A stretch of DNA of 64,000 bases from Anseranas semipalmata (GCA_013399115.1 VXAA01002996.1:1213132-1277131), one strand, 5' to 3'; positions 25,701-38,684 are shown, numbered from the stretch's first letter. The notes: generated by a model not told the origin, from the letters alone. Translations and numbers: made by a program.

Positions 25701-27877
25701 AAGATTTAACAGTTAAATATATTTAGCACTACAACACTCTTTTCTGGCAACCACCTCTAGGTTGTAAAACCCGGTCATGTTACAGGTGCAGCAACATGAC
25801 TGACATTTAAATTCTGCTTTCAGTTGTCCCAGTATAGACACAGACACCCTCAAACCCACCCCGAGTACCAGGGGAGTTTCCTGGATTTCCACGTGTGTTT
25901 GGGAACAGGTGTCAATTCTTTGGATTACCATTATTTTTAAACGTGTTATGGCATTATAGGAGTGACAGCCTGAGCATTGACAGGAGCGTGTCAGAACTGG
26001 TTTTGTCTTTATAGCACGAGTCCCTCCTGTCCCTGTGGGCTCTGCAGTGCCCTGACGACAAAGTCAAGGGTGCATGAGCGGCTCTGAGACCCTGCACAAG
26101 GACACCAAGGCATCCTGTTGGCAAACACCTCTGCTGCAGACCCTGCAGGTGTTTAACAGGACAAGTACACAGAGAACTTAAAGAGACTCCACGGTATGGT
26201 GGCTCTGCCACGAGGAGGCACCAGTGCAAGGCGAGCAGCTGGCAGCAGGTCTATGCCTCTGCCAGAAATACTCTTGTGGCAGTGAAAGGAAGCACAACTT
26301 GAAAACATAACAAGGTAGAGACTTCAGAGAGCAAAGCAGTATAGGCACAGTCTTCCATCTGAAAGATGTGTTCAAGATGCTTTAGTTCGTTCACTGGAGA
26401 GTAACTTCTTTGAAAAGTTAGTGACCAGAAGAATACTAACTTTAATTTCTCAGACACTGAGCTAAGTATATTTACCTGTGGGAATCTAAATCTATTAATT
26501 CCCATCTATTTGCTGAAGTTCATAATAGGTGCGAGTCTATCTTTAAATACAGCTCAGGTTTAAGACAATCTTGGTTAATATATTTAAGTCCAGAAAACGC
26601 AAGTACTAGCCAGAAACAGAAAGGTTCATGTGGTGTTGTGTGCTAGCCCAGGCAAACCTAAGACTGCATCACAGCTTCCCCAGCAGTCATTTCCTTGCTC
26701 CCAAGAGCACAGCCAGCTTTGCAGACAACCACTTGCTATCTTGGCACTTAACGCAATCATATATGATACAAATCCCCAATTGTGCATCCTTATATGCTGA
26801 AACCTGCCAAGCCCTGGTGGGCACTTGTTTTGCACATGAAACACTTGCCTATGATCACTGTAGTTCTTAGCATTATTGTTAATTTTGTCATTGCTTCTTG
26901 CAGTGACCACTGACCATGTTCTCCTGCACAATGGCATCAACATTCCCATTTTTGGTATCTAAAGTACAGTCCTTACACAGGCTTTTCACCACAAAGACAC
27001 CAGTAATTCATTCCTAGACTCCCTCATCCCAGGAAGGCCCATGGGTGGCTTCTTAGAGTTAATGGAATTTTCCAATAACAGTTCCAGGATCTGATCTCTA
27101 CATTGTCTCACCCTATAGCTCCTAAAGGACTGCCTACAGCACCATCAAGAACCCACAGCAATTGCCTCCAGGAATATTATGAAGATCAGTATTTGTTTTC
27201 TAAAGTTTCTTTTAAGTTCCTGCAGTTATATATCCTAGAAACGCATCCAAGCACAAGTGTTGCTGTCTGCTTTAGCAGGGCACCAGGTTGCCTGTTACAG
27301 ACAACATGCAACAAGTCTTGCATTAATTCAGACGTCCATCCCTTATCTTGACATCTGAAAATGGCACCTTCTGGCAGCTTCCCCTTCGGTATTGTCTTTC
27401 TTTTAAGGATGATATATAGTGGCAATTTTGCTTTATCTGCTAAGACCACCAGCAAAGTGGCAATCCTGTTTTTTCATTGACAGTGTTTTGATAAGTGATT
27501 TGGGCTTTTTTTATTGCACGGTAATATTATGCCTGAAAAACCCAATGCATGTCTGAAGAAAAACACAGATCTTTGATTTGTGTTGCCTGTGTGCATTAGT
27601 AAACATTTGTGAATTTTATGTATTGATTCATATTGTTGAAATTCTACTATTTTTTTCATATAGTTAAAACAGACTTTATCCTAGTGTTGCTCTACATTAA
27701 CTTTGTAAGCTTGAGTACTACAACACTTATACAATGGACATTGGTTTTGACTTTGAGAAGAAATTTTTAATTGTGATAGGAAACCTGAAAGAAGCCCCTT
27801 CTAAAACTAACAATTTTTTTTTGTTAGAAATCTCCTAATCTGAACAACCCATTCTGAATTCTACTATTAATAGAATC

Positions 27878-27896
27878 CCTTCCTTCCTTCCTTCCT
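27878..27896. repeat. (CCTT)n microsatellite
   Basis: About four to five perfect CCTT units. Short tetranucleotide array with no associated feature. Confidence 0.9.
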
Positions 27897-28059
27897 ATAA
27901 TACCTAGGGAAAGACAGTCATGAATCTACTAAAAAGTTTTCATATTTCTCATACCGTGATGCATAAGGTTTCCAGAGCATCTGCAAAAGGCAGGAATCTA
28001 CTACTTTAAGTATTCATTAGCAATGGTAATTGAGATGCTTTAGAGAATAGGAAGGGAGA

Positions 28060-28100
28060 TTTATATATATATTATATAATATAATTTATATTATTTATAG
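28060..28100. repeat. AT-only low-complexity tract
   Basis: Nearly pure A and T with TATATA and ATATAATATAAT repeats and internal self-complementarity. Likely a low-complexity, easily melted tract. No gene boundary signal nearby. Confidence 0.85.
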
Positions 28101-30859
28101 ATCAAAAGTAAGCAAAGAGTTTATTCTGTCCCTGGCTTTGAAGGAGCCAGTGCTCAGAGCAGCTGCTTTGGCTGCTTTTAGTTGCTGTCTTGAAGAGGAG
28201 GAGCAGGAGAGCAGCAGCTCTCAGAGCTTCCCCTCCCTGGGGTGAGCTGTGGAGTCTAATTAGGCAGTGTCTCTAGTGCGGGGCTATACTAGAGTGGCTA
28301 AGGAAGATACTTGTCATTGCTTACCATCCTCATAATGCATCTTCTTATTGCATCTTTTCTAACATCTCTCCATTACTGTAAACCTGTGTTTTAAAATGGA
28401 AAAAAAAAAAAAAAGTGATATAAAATCTCCTCTAAAAGCATGTGATTTTTCCCAGTGCAGACATACTTACAACTGGGGTACAAGGCTTCTTCCTTAGTAT
28501 CCAGCATCCTGGTGTGTTCCTTCACAGTGCTAAGAGAGGAGGAGACTAATAGCTCTTTCCCCTTAAATTATATAGCCTGGTTTAGGAGCTGGAAACACAG
28601 AGATCTGTATGGAAGATGTGTCTTCTGGTGACCAGCACAGCCTGTGAAAGCTTTCCAGTGTGGCCAAATTAGTGGGGAAAAATGCAGGAGTCTGTAGCTT
28701 GTTTGGATTACAGGAGTTTGTAGCTCTTAATCTTGCACCATATGAGGGTCATTCAGCTGCCTTGTTTTCCAGAGACACGTACTTTGTGCATTTACACAAA
28801 AAGTAACACTAAACATGCAGAAGAAGAGTGGAGTCCTACTGAGATCTGTGAAGCTCTGTGGACACAGCAATCCTCACAATAGCCTGTGGGCACACCTGAA
28901 GGGGGTTAGGAGAACAGGGTGCGTGGCAGTGGACAAGTTAATTGAAAATGCCTGTGTGCCCGTGGGTTTCCTGTGGGGATGCACACAGTAATACATGGTG
29001 TGAGAGATACTCCTCTGCCCTGTGGTGCAGAGACACGGATGATTTGGAGCAGATCCACAGATGCATCCTTGCAGTGCTACAGCACCTCCCAGCTGCCTTG
29101 GGATCAGGACCCAACAAGGTTTCACTGGTGACAACCCACCACACTGTTTCTCCTGCCTTCTTCATTGTACGCTTTCCCCATTGTAAATGCAAGGTAGCTC
29201 CAAGTACCTTGCCCATTAGTTGAAGAAGATGAGTAAATGACCTTCCTTAATGGGCTAGTGCCAACAAAAACATTGGCAGCTGACAGCCTTACCCACCCCA
29301 TGCCACCTGTTAGCGCGTCTACCCTATTGCTGATGCAAACAAAGCAAAAGCAGCTGTAACACAGAATATGCTGAAAAAGTCACCATGAAAGCGTTAATTT
29401 TTTTTCTTTTAAGTAGATCAGAGAGGACCTTTGGATTTTCAATCCATAAAGGATGGAAATTACCTTTCTGAATGTATATATAATGGCAAATGATAATCTA
29501 TGGATGCTGAGAAGTTTAAGTTTCTGATGAAAGAAGCTTTTACCTCCCATCATCACATGTTGTTATGGCACATTATCTCTTTCTGGTTTGCAGTGTCCCT
29601 CCTGAGACAAGACAGAGAGGGTGATTTTAATTCTTCCTTTTCCTAAGGGATGAAACACACACACACCCTGCACTCCAGAACTGCATCCGCGCCCCTCCCC
29701 AGTTTAACAGCTCCTTAGCTTCTTGGGTTGGTGCAAGGTTAACTAATAATATTTTCCTCCCTAGGCTAACTGGATTGATAGTTTCAGCCAAGGGTTTTGT
29801 CTGGTCTTTCTTGTATTGATACAAAGAGCATTAATAGAGGGAAATGGTAGTTACAGGGGGAAAAATAGAAATCCGTGTGTAGCCACCACATTAAGTGCTG
29901 ATATCTCTTTGTCCAAGGCCTCATCCTTCAGGGCCATTACGCCCCTCTCTGAAATTGTTTTACTTGATCTCTTACAGTGTCTTTCACTTGAATTTGTGAC
30001 CCAAAAGAGACTACTTAGTCTTGAATTGTTTCTTCGGACCACCCTGGAAGTATGCTTTAGGCAGTCTGTGACAACGCATCTCCAGCTGCCCACTCAGCCT
30101 GTGGCTCCAGAAAGCCCCGTGGTCAATCCTTACCCCTTTAAAGGCTTTAGGACACCAAGTAGAAGAGCTTTGGGCAGAGGAGCCACTATCTAGATAAGCT
30201 GACTCACACTTCACGTTTGCATTTTTTTCCACTGTGTTACCATGAACGAAGCCCAGCACAAATGGTATATGTGTCATTTTCACGCACACACACCCAAATC
30301 CTTGATGGAGGACTATGAAAATATGCCATTTTAAATGCACTTAGTGTATGCCCCTCAAACTTTTTAAACTTATCAAAGTAATATAAACATTATTCATAAT
30401 ATATTGTATAATAGCAAAAATAATTGCAAAAGATAGTATGTCAATATAATAAGCAGCTGAAAGGAAATTAATAGGAGCAACTCTGCCAGAAAAATAATTT
30501 TGAGGAATATTTTTTCTGTCTTTCTGGCTTTTCATTCCAGTAAAGAGTAAAATGTCTGACTTTTCCACAGAATGGAAGTTCTGGCTCCCCACTAGTACTT
30601 TAAATGAGCACTGAGCCTCACCTTCCTATTAGCAAAGTGGCTTCTGATTTTTCTGTTTAAAGGGATCATTTCATGTCACTTACGAGCTGATAATAATTAG
30701 AAGGTATGTGCATTAGGCATGAGCATACCTGCCTTTTTAGGAAATTTGTGTTTTGATATGGATCCAAACTTTGCCTGTGGTTAGTGGATGTGAGCAGATT
30801 TTGGCAAATAAAGCTGTATTGTGATGGTGAGCATCAAATTAGATTATCCTGCAAATTGC

Positions 30860-31400
30860 AGCAGCGATGACGTCAGCTCACCCAGAGAAGCAAGGCACTC
30901 AGGTAATGACATCAGCCAAGGCTGAGGTCAGCCGTCCGTCCCTACCAGGTCTGATCCAAGGCAGCATGCCCGCCGGGGTCCCAGCCCCGGAGCTGAGCTC
31001 ATTGGGAGCACAGGTTTTACTGACAGTGTTACATGCAGCCAAACCATCTAGTGTGATGATGGCAGAGGCTAGTAGAGAAATGCAGAGGGGACACTGCAAA
31101 AGCTGAGAACAGCAGATGATGTGAGCTGGGTGGGAATCCCGTCCCCGCCCCAGCAGATGCAAGGCACTGCTCTGAAAAGCTGGAATCACGCTCCAGGTTA
31201 CACCCCACAAATCACCAGTCCTCAGGGCAGGAAGCCCATTTCCCCAAACGTCCAACACTCAAATCCATCTGCACGGGGAAGCTGTCGCCACTCATGGTGG
31301 AGGCCGCGCAGCACGACAGTGGTGACACTGGCGCAGGGGCACGGGGCCATGGCATGGGAAGGGCACCAGGACTCCGCCTCGCAATGGCAACACCACACGT
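30860..31400. promoter_or_regulatory. GC-rich patch with a perfect CRE
   Basis: TGACGTCA, the palindromic CREB/ATF site, lies at 30868-30875. A near-match TGACATCA follows at 30907-30914. The following 500 bases are GC-richer than the surroundings, with GCCCCGCCC-like and CpG-containing segments near 31140 and 31305-31345. This could be a distal promoter or enhancer. No TATA box, exon or transcript evidence ties it to a gene. Confidence 0.35.
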
Positions 31401-31639
31401 GTGCTTAGGTGACGATGGTTGAAAACCACTTGTATTTTCATAAGGGAATGACTACGTGCTTGGCACAATGGGAACTTTGCCTGCTGTTGGAGCAACTGAA
31501 GGTCCTCAGAGAGAATCGCACGCTTTGCCCTGCTGACAAAGCTCAGAGGAATTAAACTGCTCGGTGTGGTTAACAAGTACAGTTAGGAAAGCTTTTTTTC
31601 CTGCAAACAACCATGACCCCCCTTCCACTTAGGCAATGC

Positions 31640-34600
31640 AGCACATGGTTGTTTTTATTATGGCTCTGTCACTTCACACAGTCCAGTTTTATTTCAATAA
31701 TAAAAATATAGAAATATAATTAGCATCTTTGTTTTAAGGCATCGAGTTTTTAAATTACCACGTGTGACAACTGTTATGGCAGTGAAATCGTTAAAATCAT
31801 GTAAATGCTTAAACCATGTAGGCCTGGGAGATTATAGTTTCATTAGAGAAAAGGCTATAAAGTTAGACCTAGGTAATTACCTTTCCCATTAATGCTAGAA
31901 AATTCTTTGCTCCACTGAGAAGTGATTGTGGTGCATCATGCCTTCTGTGCTTTTACATTCAAACTGCAGGAGCCTTTATTTCATCAGCACAAACTGCAAG
32001 GAAACAGCAGCAGCCTTCCAGGTGTACTTTGCAAATTGGGGTTTAAATGTGGAACACATCAAATTAAAATTCAATATTAATTATTTTGTCTTGCTAGGAG
32101 CCTGAGTAGTTTAAAGCAGCAAGGGTAATTGTCTAACTCATTGTATGTGTCTACAGCGAACTTAATCATTATGTCAGCTTCCTAATAAAAGGTTATTATA
32201 GAAACAAAGATCCCAATTTTACATATGGTAGGCAAGGGAGAATTCGAAGAGCTAGTCTCCAAGGTAGACTTGAGGTTCTTGACAAATGATGCCCATGCTG
32301 TGATCAGATACTTAACAAGAAATCTCGTTATTAACTAGGCCTGTACAGATAATTAGCACTTGAGCTTCAAATTTTAAATCTGGCTTGAGATGTATAATTT
32401 ATCAAAAGCCCTAGCTCGCTGTCAAAGTCCTATAATAAGGCAGTGTTATTGATGAATTGAGATTAAGAGCAGATTGAAGAGAAAATTAGGCCACTGGTTA
32501 CTCTGAAAGGTCTGATTTCAATATTTGCAGTACTAATTTGGTATTATTTTGGTAAATGGATGTGGTCCCCAAGTGCTGCATAGTTTAAAGAATAAACTGT
32601 ACGCCATTATTCTAACAAAAAAAGTATTGTTTACTGTATGTCGAATTTTGCAGCACTAGCAGTCTGGTTAATAAGCTTCTTTACAAGATAAGTGTACCTG
32701 TTTTTTATTGCATTAATTTATTATAACACACAGAGAATGCTGGGCTTTTAGGCAGAGTTAGAAAATGTAGCTTCTTTACATTAAAAATTATGTTACATTA
32801 GACTAATTATGATAGAGTATGCCAAGCGCTAATTTAGCTGTTTCATTTACATCTTTGAATTGTCTTTCGAGCATTCTTTACACTGGAATGCAGATAAGTA
32901 CCATTTTATATATTCAAGCTACATAAAAAGAGCAATCTTTTTAATGATCGCCGGTAGCACTTCATTGCAAGTGGTTCCAAGAAAAAATGAAAGAGTTACT
33001 GTATGCAATCTATCTACAGTAAACTGCAGCTGCAAAGGTGTTAGATACACATTCATGACCCTTAGCAAGCTAAATCTTTTTGATACACATAATAAAACAT
33101 CATTTAGGGCAATATCTGATTTCCAGAATTATATTAGGTAAAATGTAAGGTTGGGACAAATTCTATTCGTAGCCCAAGCACACAAATAGTATCAAAAAGG
33201 CACTATGCTTTACCATATATCATGTGAAATATATAACAAATGCAACCACATATCGTTGTATATATCTGATATATCACATCAACATCCTCCAGCAAAATGA
33301 TAATGTCAGTGGCTGCCTGTTTCCAGGAAACTTTGTGCTGAAAATCCGTTGTAACACGTTATTGGCAGCAGCTCCTTTCCTCTCAGTTTCCAGCTGTCCA
33401 ATGGGGTATGCCAAGTCACAGCAGGACCTGAGGAGTGTTTGTATTCAACTGTGGCACTGCGCTTTATGGAGATTTTCCTTGTATATTGTGCACTTGCAGA
33501 CAAGCGGGATTTCCAGGACCCAGCAGGGGCTCCCCGGTGTTTATGCTGAGGTGGTTAGCTAGTTGGCAAATTGCTTTGGGCCAGAAACGTGTGGCAGAGG
33601 AAAATGTATTGCATTAGCTTTTCTATCAATAACATCTTAACGCTGACTTATAACGCAATTGCTTTCATGCTGATCCTGTCTCCTAATTTTAATTTTAGGA
33701 TTGATTGGATTTTGCAATCAGGCATCTTTGGCTATACTGGAAAGAAAATCCCTTTCCGCTTTTCTTATAAATAAGATGCTATTAAAAATATAAGCAACTA
33801 AATATAAACAACTTCAGCAGCTCTAATAAGCCATTGACTGATACATATTTGTACTGATTTGGAAAACATCTAATCTTCTTGATATATATGTTGTAATCAT
33901 TTTAAGATGACTTAAAATAATTTATTCTTTTAGATTGTACTCTGCCATGCACAGTGGAGCAGCATTTTGCAGGACCATTTGAGTCCTGCAGGGTATTTAG
34001 TAGATTTGCAAGAGGTCCAGAAAAGGAGGGCACTGCGATGCTCAGCAGACAGAAAAGCTAATTTAGACTTTTGTGGTGGTTATCATTCAGGGACTTCCAA
34101 GTGCTATCCACATATCGTAGACTTAATCTGACCTTGTTTACACTGACTGTACTTCTGCTGTGCATTAGTGCAAGTTGTGATCAGGAGACAGTTCTGCTTG
34201 AATTAAGACTTACATCAGTATAAGAGGTAAAGCTGGGGAGCTTTAGGGTCATTTAAGATAAAAGTGATCAATAAACTAGAGCTGAACTTCATTTAGAAAA
34301 GTAATTTAGGGAGTATTTTATATCTTTAAACGACATTCTCAAAGGTACTCAAAACTAAAAAATGTTTAGATGTTTCCAAATTCTGAGGGAAAATGAATAC
34401 GTATATGCTAAACAGGAGCATTGTGCACATAACAAGGCTCTGTCAATTTAGGACGCTTTGGAGCTCATCAGATAACGCTGCTTTCTAATAAGCTTAGCGA
34501 CCAAATCGCCCGACTTGGAAGTCCTTTCACATGAAACATTCCCCCAGCTTGTAAGGGGAGCTGCATGCACAAAAGATCAGGAGTAGTACACGTGCTTCTA

Positions 34601-34700
34601 TATTCGATTATATTCGTATAGCAAATAGAGTAACGATAAAATACTTTTCATGAACTGAGATAAGAAATAACAGCTGCCAGTGATTGCTGTCCAAAAGAAA
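31640..34700. other. Repeat-free TAAT-rich stretch, possible conserved non-coding DNA
   Basis: About 3 kb without any recognisable transposon, microsatellite or long homopolymer, unlike much of the window. It is rich in TAAT and ATTA homeodomain cores, including a perfect palindrome AGGTAATTACCT at 31871-31882. Such texture is typical of conserved non-coding clusters around developmental genes. I cannot measure conservation here. Reading frames (112 codons or fewer) have no domains. Confidence 0.3.
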
Positions 34701-34822
34701 AGAGTAGAAATGTGTATTATATAACTCCGGGCATCTCACAGTGTGTTATTAAAAACAAATGGTTTTGGTGCTCAGGTGGGTTGTACACTCACTTCTACAT
34801 TCCTTTTTTAAACAATTTGGTA

Positions 34823-34831
34823 GCGTGGGCG
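34823..34831 (+). promoter_or_regulatory. EGR1-type site GCGTGGGCG
   Basis: An exact match to the nine-base EGR/ZIF268 consensus in AT-rich DNA, about 400 bases upstream of the CpG island. A GTGACC and a TATGTCACA element lie close by. Function is inferred from the motif alone. Confidence 0.35.
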
Positions 34832-35198
34832 TAAGTGACCGCATGTGGGCTACATGAATTATGTCACAGAAGAGAAGCAGGCTCAAGGATTCCTATCGGT
34901 ATAATTACAAATAGCAACTACTTAGTGCAGTTCAGGGTAATAAAACAGGATTTTGCCCAAATAAATTTCTTCAGCCAGACAAGTTGCATTTCAATGCTAT
35001 AGATGTTATCGTCATCTGTGTGCTTGCAACAAGCCGAGTCACAATATTCGCGTGTGAAGGTTAAATATCTCTGGAAGAACGGCAAAGTTGTGCCTCTGCT
35101 CGGCCTGTTCCCCCACCGCCCGTAAAAGTATTAAGTTTGCATTGCTAGTTCAGAGGTGGGCCACAAGAGCAGAGGCTTCTGCACTACGGGAGTTGTAG

Positions 35199-35220
35199 AA
35201 AAAAATAAAAATAAAAATAA
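35199..35220. repeat. (AAAAT)n run next to the CpG island
   Basis: A short A-rich pentanucleotide array immediately before the GC-rich island. Low-complexity sequence only. Confidence 0.85.
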
Positions 35221-35239
35221 ACGTTTTTAAGGAGAAACC

Positions 35240-35380
35240 TAAGGGCGCTGGGATGCTACCCAGGCCCGGTTCGCGCTGCGGGACGTGCCCTCCCGTGCCG
35301 TTAACTGCCCAGCCGGCCAGAGCGGGTGCCGGGTGCGCGGCCCCCCNCCTCCGGCGAGGACGATGCGGGGAGTTGCGGTG
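35240..35380. promoter_or_regulatory. Small dense CpG island (one N inside)
   Basis: By hand count there are about 18 CpG in roughly 140 bases at high GC, so observed over expected is near 1, against almost no CpG in the flanks. One undetermined base sits in a C run at 35347. GC-richness continues more weakly to about 35465. Unmethylated islands of this kind mark promoters in vertebrates, so a transcription start for a gene or lncRNA is plausible. Frames through it are open on both strands only because of composition. Direction is not resolved. Confidence 0.55.
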
Positions 35381-37159
35381 TTTTGTCTTTTCTGGGAAAA
35401 AAAAAAGAGAGAGCAGGCACCTGGGAGGGAGGGACATCTCCGGTCTGAGGCAGGGCGGGGACCCAAACTTCAATAAAATAAAAATATTCCTGTTACAGAA
35501 TGAGGTAGAATAATGCTTGGCTTGCTCTAAGCGTGTCAAAGCCTTCCAGTTTCAGTTTAGATCAGCCAGCTATTTCCAACAGACCTAATACTCGTTGGTG
35601 TTTCAGTATTCAAGCAACAGAAGAAGGCAGAAAAACTCATTTTGTTATAGGTGATAGTAAATAATAGTGCCATTCTGTTATATGAATGAAACATTTGCAA
35701 TTAGTTAATTTTTGAAGTGTGTGCGGAGTTTGGGTTCTCTCTCTCTCTTTTATTTTTTAATTAAATGATTCAGGAAGACAACTGTCCAGAAAGCTTAAGG
35801 CATTTTACAAGTGGAATACAGCTCTATAGTCAGTGACAATGTACGGTGGTTGATGAGTTAGTTCTAGAGGCTTCTGAATTTTAATGATGTTGGAGATGAT
35901 ATTGTGTGTCCTTCAGCTTGTTAGAGTGACACTAGCACTCCATAAATCATAATACCTGTGTATTGTAAAATCAATACAAAAGTGCTATCTCAGCGCTAAA
36001 CCTTAATAAGTTTTTCAGTGCTCTAACAGCTTAAACTTTGCTGTAATGCCATTGGACCTGTAGGTTAGGATCAGAGCATGCTTAATTTGTTTTGTAATAG
36101 AGACTTTTCTTTAACGAAGGACCGATTAGTAAAGCTTTGGTTGCCACTCTGGTGATCAGTTGGCAGAACAGCCTCTGCAATTAAACTCGTGTATCTCTGT
36201 CCTGAAGCAAAAAAGCAGGCTTAAACAGTCAATAAATGTTAATCCAGTCAGAACCTGTCTGTGCCTTTGAAGGCTGCCCATGAGGGGTTTTTCAAATCAC
36301 ATTTTTTTCATCTTGTTTTAAATATGGAGGTCCCCATAGAGCTGGTACGTAGTGTACAAGGCCTCCCACTGCTCTGTAATAAGATCTGGCATACTAACAA
36401 CGTTCTGTGCAGATCTGTCATCTTTAGGTTTGATTGTCCCTCCCCATCCCTGCATACCTATCTGTACATTTACTGGTTATGAAAAAAGTAATCGTCATGT
36501 TTTAAATTTCATACAGATGAGAATAAAAAGGCTGCTTTTAAAATCTTTATACAAAACATGTTACTATGGATGCATAAGATTTTTATCATTTACAAATATC
36601 CCCCCCAAACTTTTCCCCATTATTGTTTCTTTGTGGGGTGATTCTCAGGGGACGAAGTTTACATTTATACATAAACTGCAAAGCACACATGGGAAGCATG
36701 GAGCTGCCAAACAACTGTCCTTAAAACAAGCAAAAGCAAAAGTTGAACCTTATCGAGATTGTTGTTGCTCTCTCTAGGATATGCTTCTCATGAAACACTG
36801 CCAGATATTTATCTAATTCTGTTTTTCATTCTTGTCTGCTTGCTTTCTTTTCCTATGAACAGGATAAAAAAAAAGCAAGTTGATAACTAAAAGCAGAGTG
36901 AGGGTTAGCAGAAAGTTGGCTGATAGAGCTGGGAGGGAGACATGGGTGAAAGAAAGAGGCAATTCCCAATCTTTAAATGCTTTCCATTTGGTGAAACACA
37001 GCTTTTGCTATGAACTTCATTTCCTTCCATTTTTCCCTGACTATTTTCAATCTGTCCCTTTAGCTGCATGCATAGTTGTACATAAAGCATTAAAATACAT
37101 GGGAGAGTGCATTAAATTTAGCCTAATCATAACTGGCATCCCTTTTCTGTTGCTTTGTA

Positions 37160-37584
37160 TAATTTAGCCTTTGCTCATCAGCGGGAGACTGAGAGCTTCA
37201 GATAAAAGGATGAAGAGAGTTGCTTGAGTCACTGCATTGGAGATGAAAATTTCTTGTTAGAGAGAAAGAGAGGGAAAAAAGGGGTGCCGATCTCTTTTTA
37301 GAGAGGGCCAAACTCACGGCTAGCACAGTGCTCCGACCTCCCTGGCATCGCTGCTTTCCGCCAGCGCGACCTGGGAGCATTTGGAGGAGATGAGCTGACG
37401 CGGGGAGTTCACAGTGACCCTCTGGGCGAAGTGCCTGGTACAGCACAAGCGTGCAAAATTTCAGCACAGGCAGGCAAGAGCACTAACACCATGATGTGAT
37501 ATTTTCCGCTGTTTCCTGCTGGCTGTCAGAATAGTACAAATCACCAAGTTGTCTTTAGTTTAAAATGTGCCGAGGAAGTAATGG
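37160..37584 (+). other. 5'UTR-like segment ending in a splice donor
   Basis: GC-richer than its flanks, with scattered CpG (37300-37440) and several short upstream ATGs. At its end, ATG at 37565 opens MCRGSN and runs directly into TGG|GTAAGTG, a strong donor, leaving the exon in phase 2. It lies about 2.2 kb downstream of the CpG island. It could be a non-coding or first coding exon. Donor-like matches are common by chance, and no acceptor or downstream exon is visible. Confidence 0.25.
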
Positions 37585-38650
37585 GTAAGTGTAGCACTGG
37601 AGGCATTATTATTAACTACATTCATGTTGCTTGTAGATATGGATATACACATACATCCTGCACACTCGGTAGTTTGAAATGATTAGGTTCTGATGAAGAA
37701 TATTATGAGATTTTTAAATACCAATATATACATTTTAAAAACTCCTGCTCTCCTTTCCAGCTTTCTCAAGCCCTGCTGTTGTGAGACCAGTCACTGGCAG
37801 GGCTGAGGTCATGCTGTCCCTGTCCAGCCTGTGTCAGGCTGAGTCATGTTCAGCCTGAGGTACGCATTTAATAATAACTTGAAGCTGAGATGCAATAAGG
37901 AATATATTTTGTCCTATCCTTTGCCACGTTTCCCTTCTCAGACTCCATCCTCAGTTTTGATCATTGAATTCAGACCAGTTTATGATACAGTTACTTGCCC
38001 TGACTCACCTCTTGTGCCACCTCTGATTCCAGCCTGATGAATGCATTTCCTCTAGTAGCCAGCACCGTGCAGCCAGGATGTAGCTTGATTTTTGTCTTCC
38101 ATTACTCTCCTGTGATCTCAGCAAAGCCACTGACAGCAGACTTTGGGCTTCTGTTCAGTCAGGTTGTGTGCAATCTTGCAGAAATCATAGCGGAGATTCT
38201 TGCTGAAATACTGAAATCAAAACTGCTGCCTGCAGTTTTTGATTCATTTAAAACATGAGCTGGGCAAGAGAAAGGAGAAAAAAAAAGAAAAAGAGTCAGA
38301 CAGCATCTTTCAGATAAAATAGATCAAATGGACTCCAAACAGATAAAGGATATCTTGAAATATTGGGAAGTGCTTATTCAGTGCATGAAGCTGTGGAGGC
38401 CACACAGCCCTGGGAAGTGACAGCACAATAGCAAGGATATTGATGTCCTGAAAGTCCTGCTAATCCATGAAAGACTTTCATAAATTATAGTCCTGAATTA
38501 TAATACATCAATTATTGCATTTTAAAATCTTTTTCAAGTGGGATGTGGTGACAAAGCTTTCACATTACTTTCATTTCATTTTCTGACTTTCTGCCACAAA
38601 GAGTTGGGCCACTTGTCCCTGCCTGGCTGTAGTTAGTCCTGCAGTTTAGT

Positions 38651-38684
38651 CCCAAAATTTAAGAAATCCCAAAATTTAAGAAAT
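38651..38684. repeat. Perfect 17-bp tandem duplication
   Basis: The unit CCCAAAATTTAAGAAAT occurs twice in a row without mismatch. The perfection suggests a recent event in this lineage. Confidence 0.92.

Larger units (their letters stand above)
22022..30859. other. Non-coding stretch, no gene seen
   Basis: No supported gene in almost 9 kb. It includes a 12-bp tandem duplication at 22745-22768, a GC-richer patch at about 24840-25090, a (CCTT)n run at 27878-27896, an AT-rich tract at 28060-28100 and an A15 run at 28400-28414. The 122-codon frame at 24742-25110 (+) reflects the GC-rich patch and carries no domain. Confidence 0.55.

Noticed and set aside
33507..33530. NF-kB-like GGGATTTCC and CTCF-like CCAGCAGGGGC
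   Set aside because: Single partial matches, with the CTCF core imperfect at its end. Short motifs like these occur by chance many times in 64 kb.
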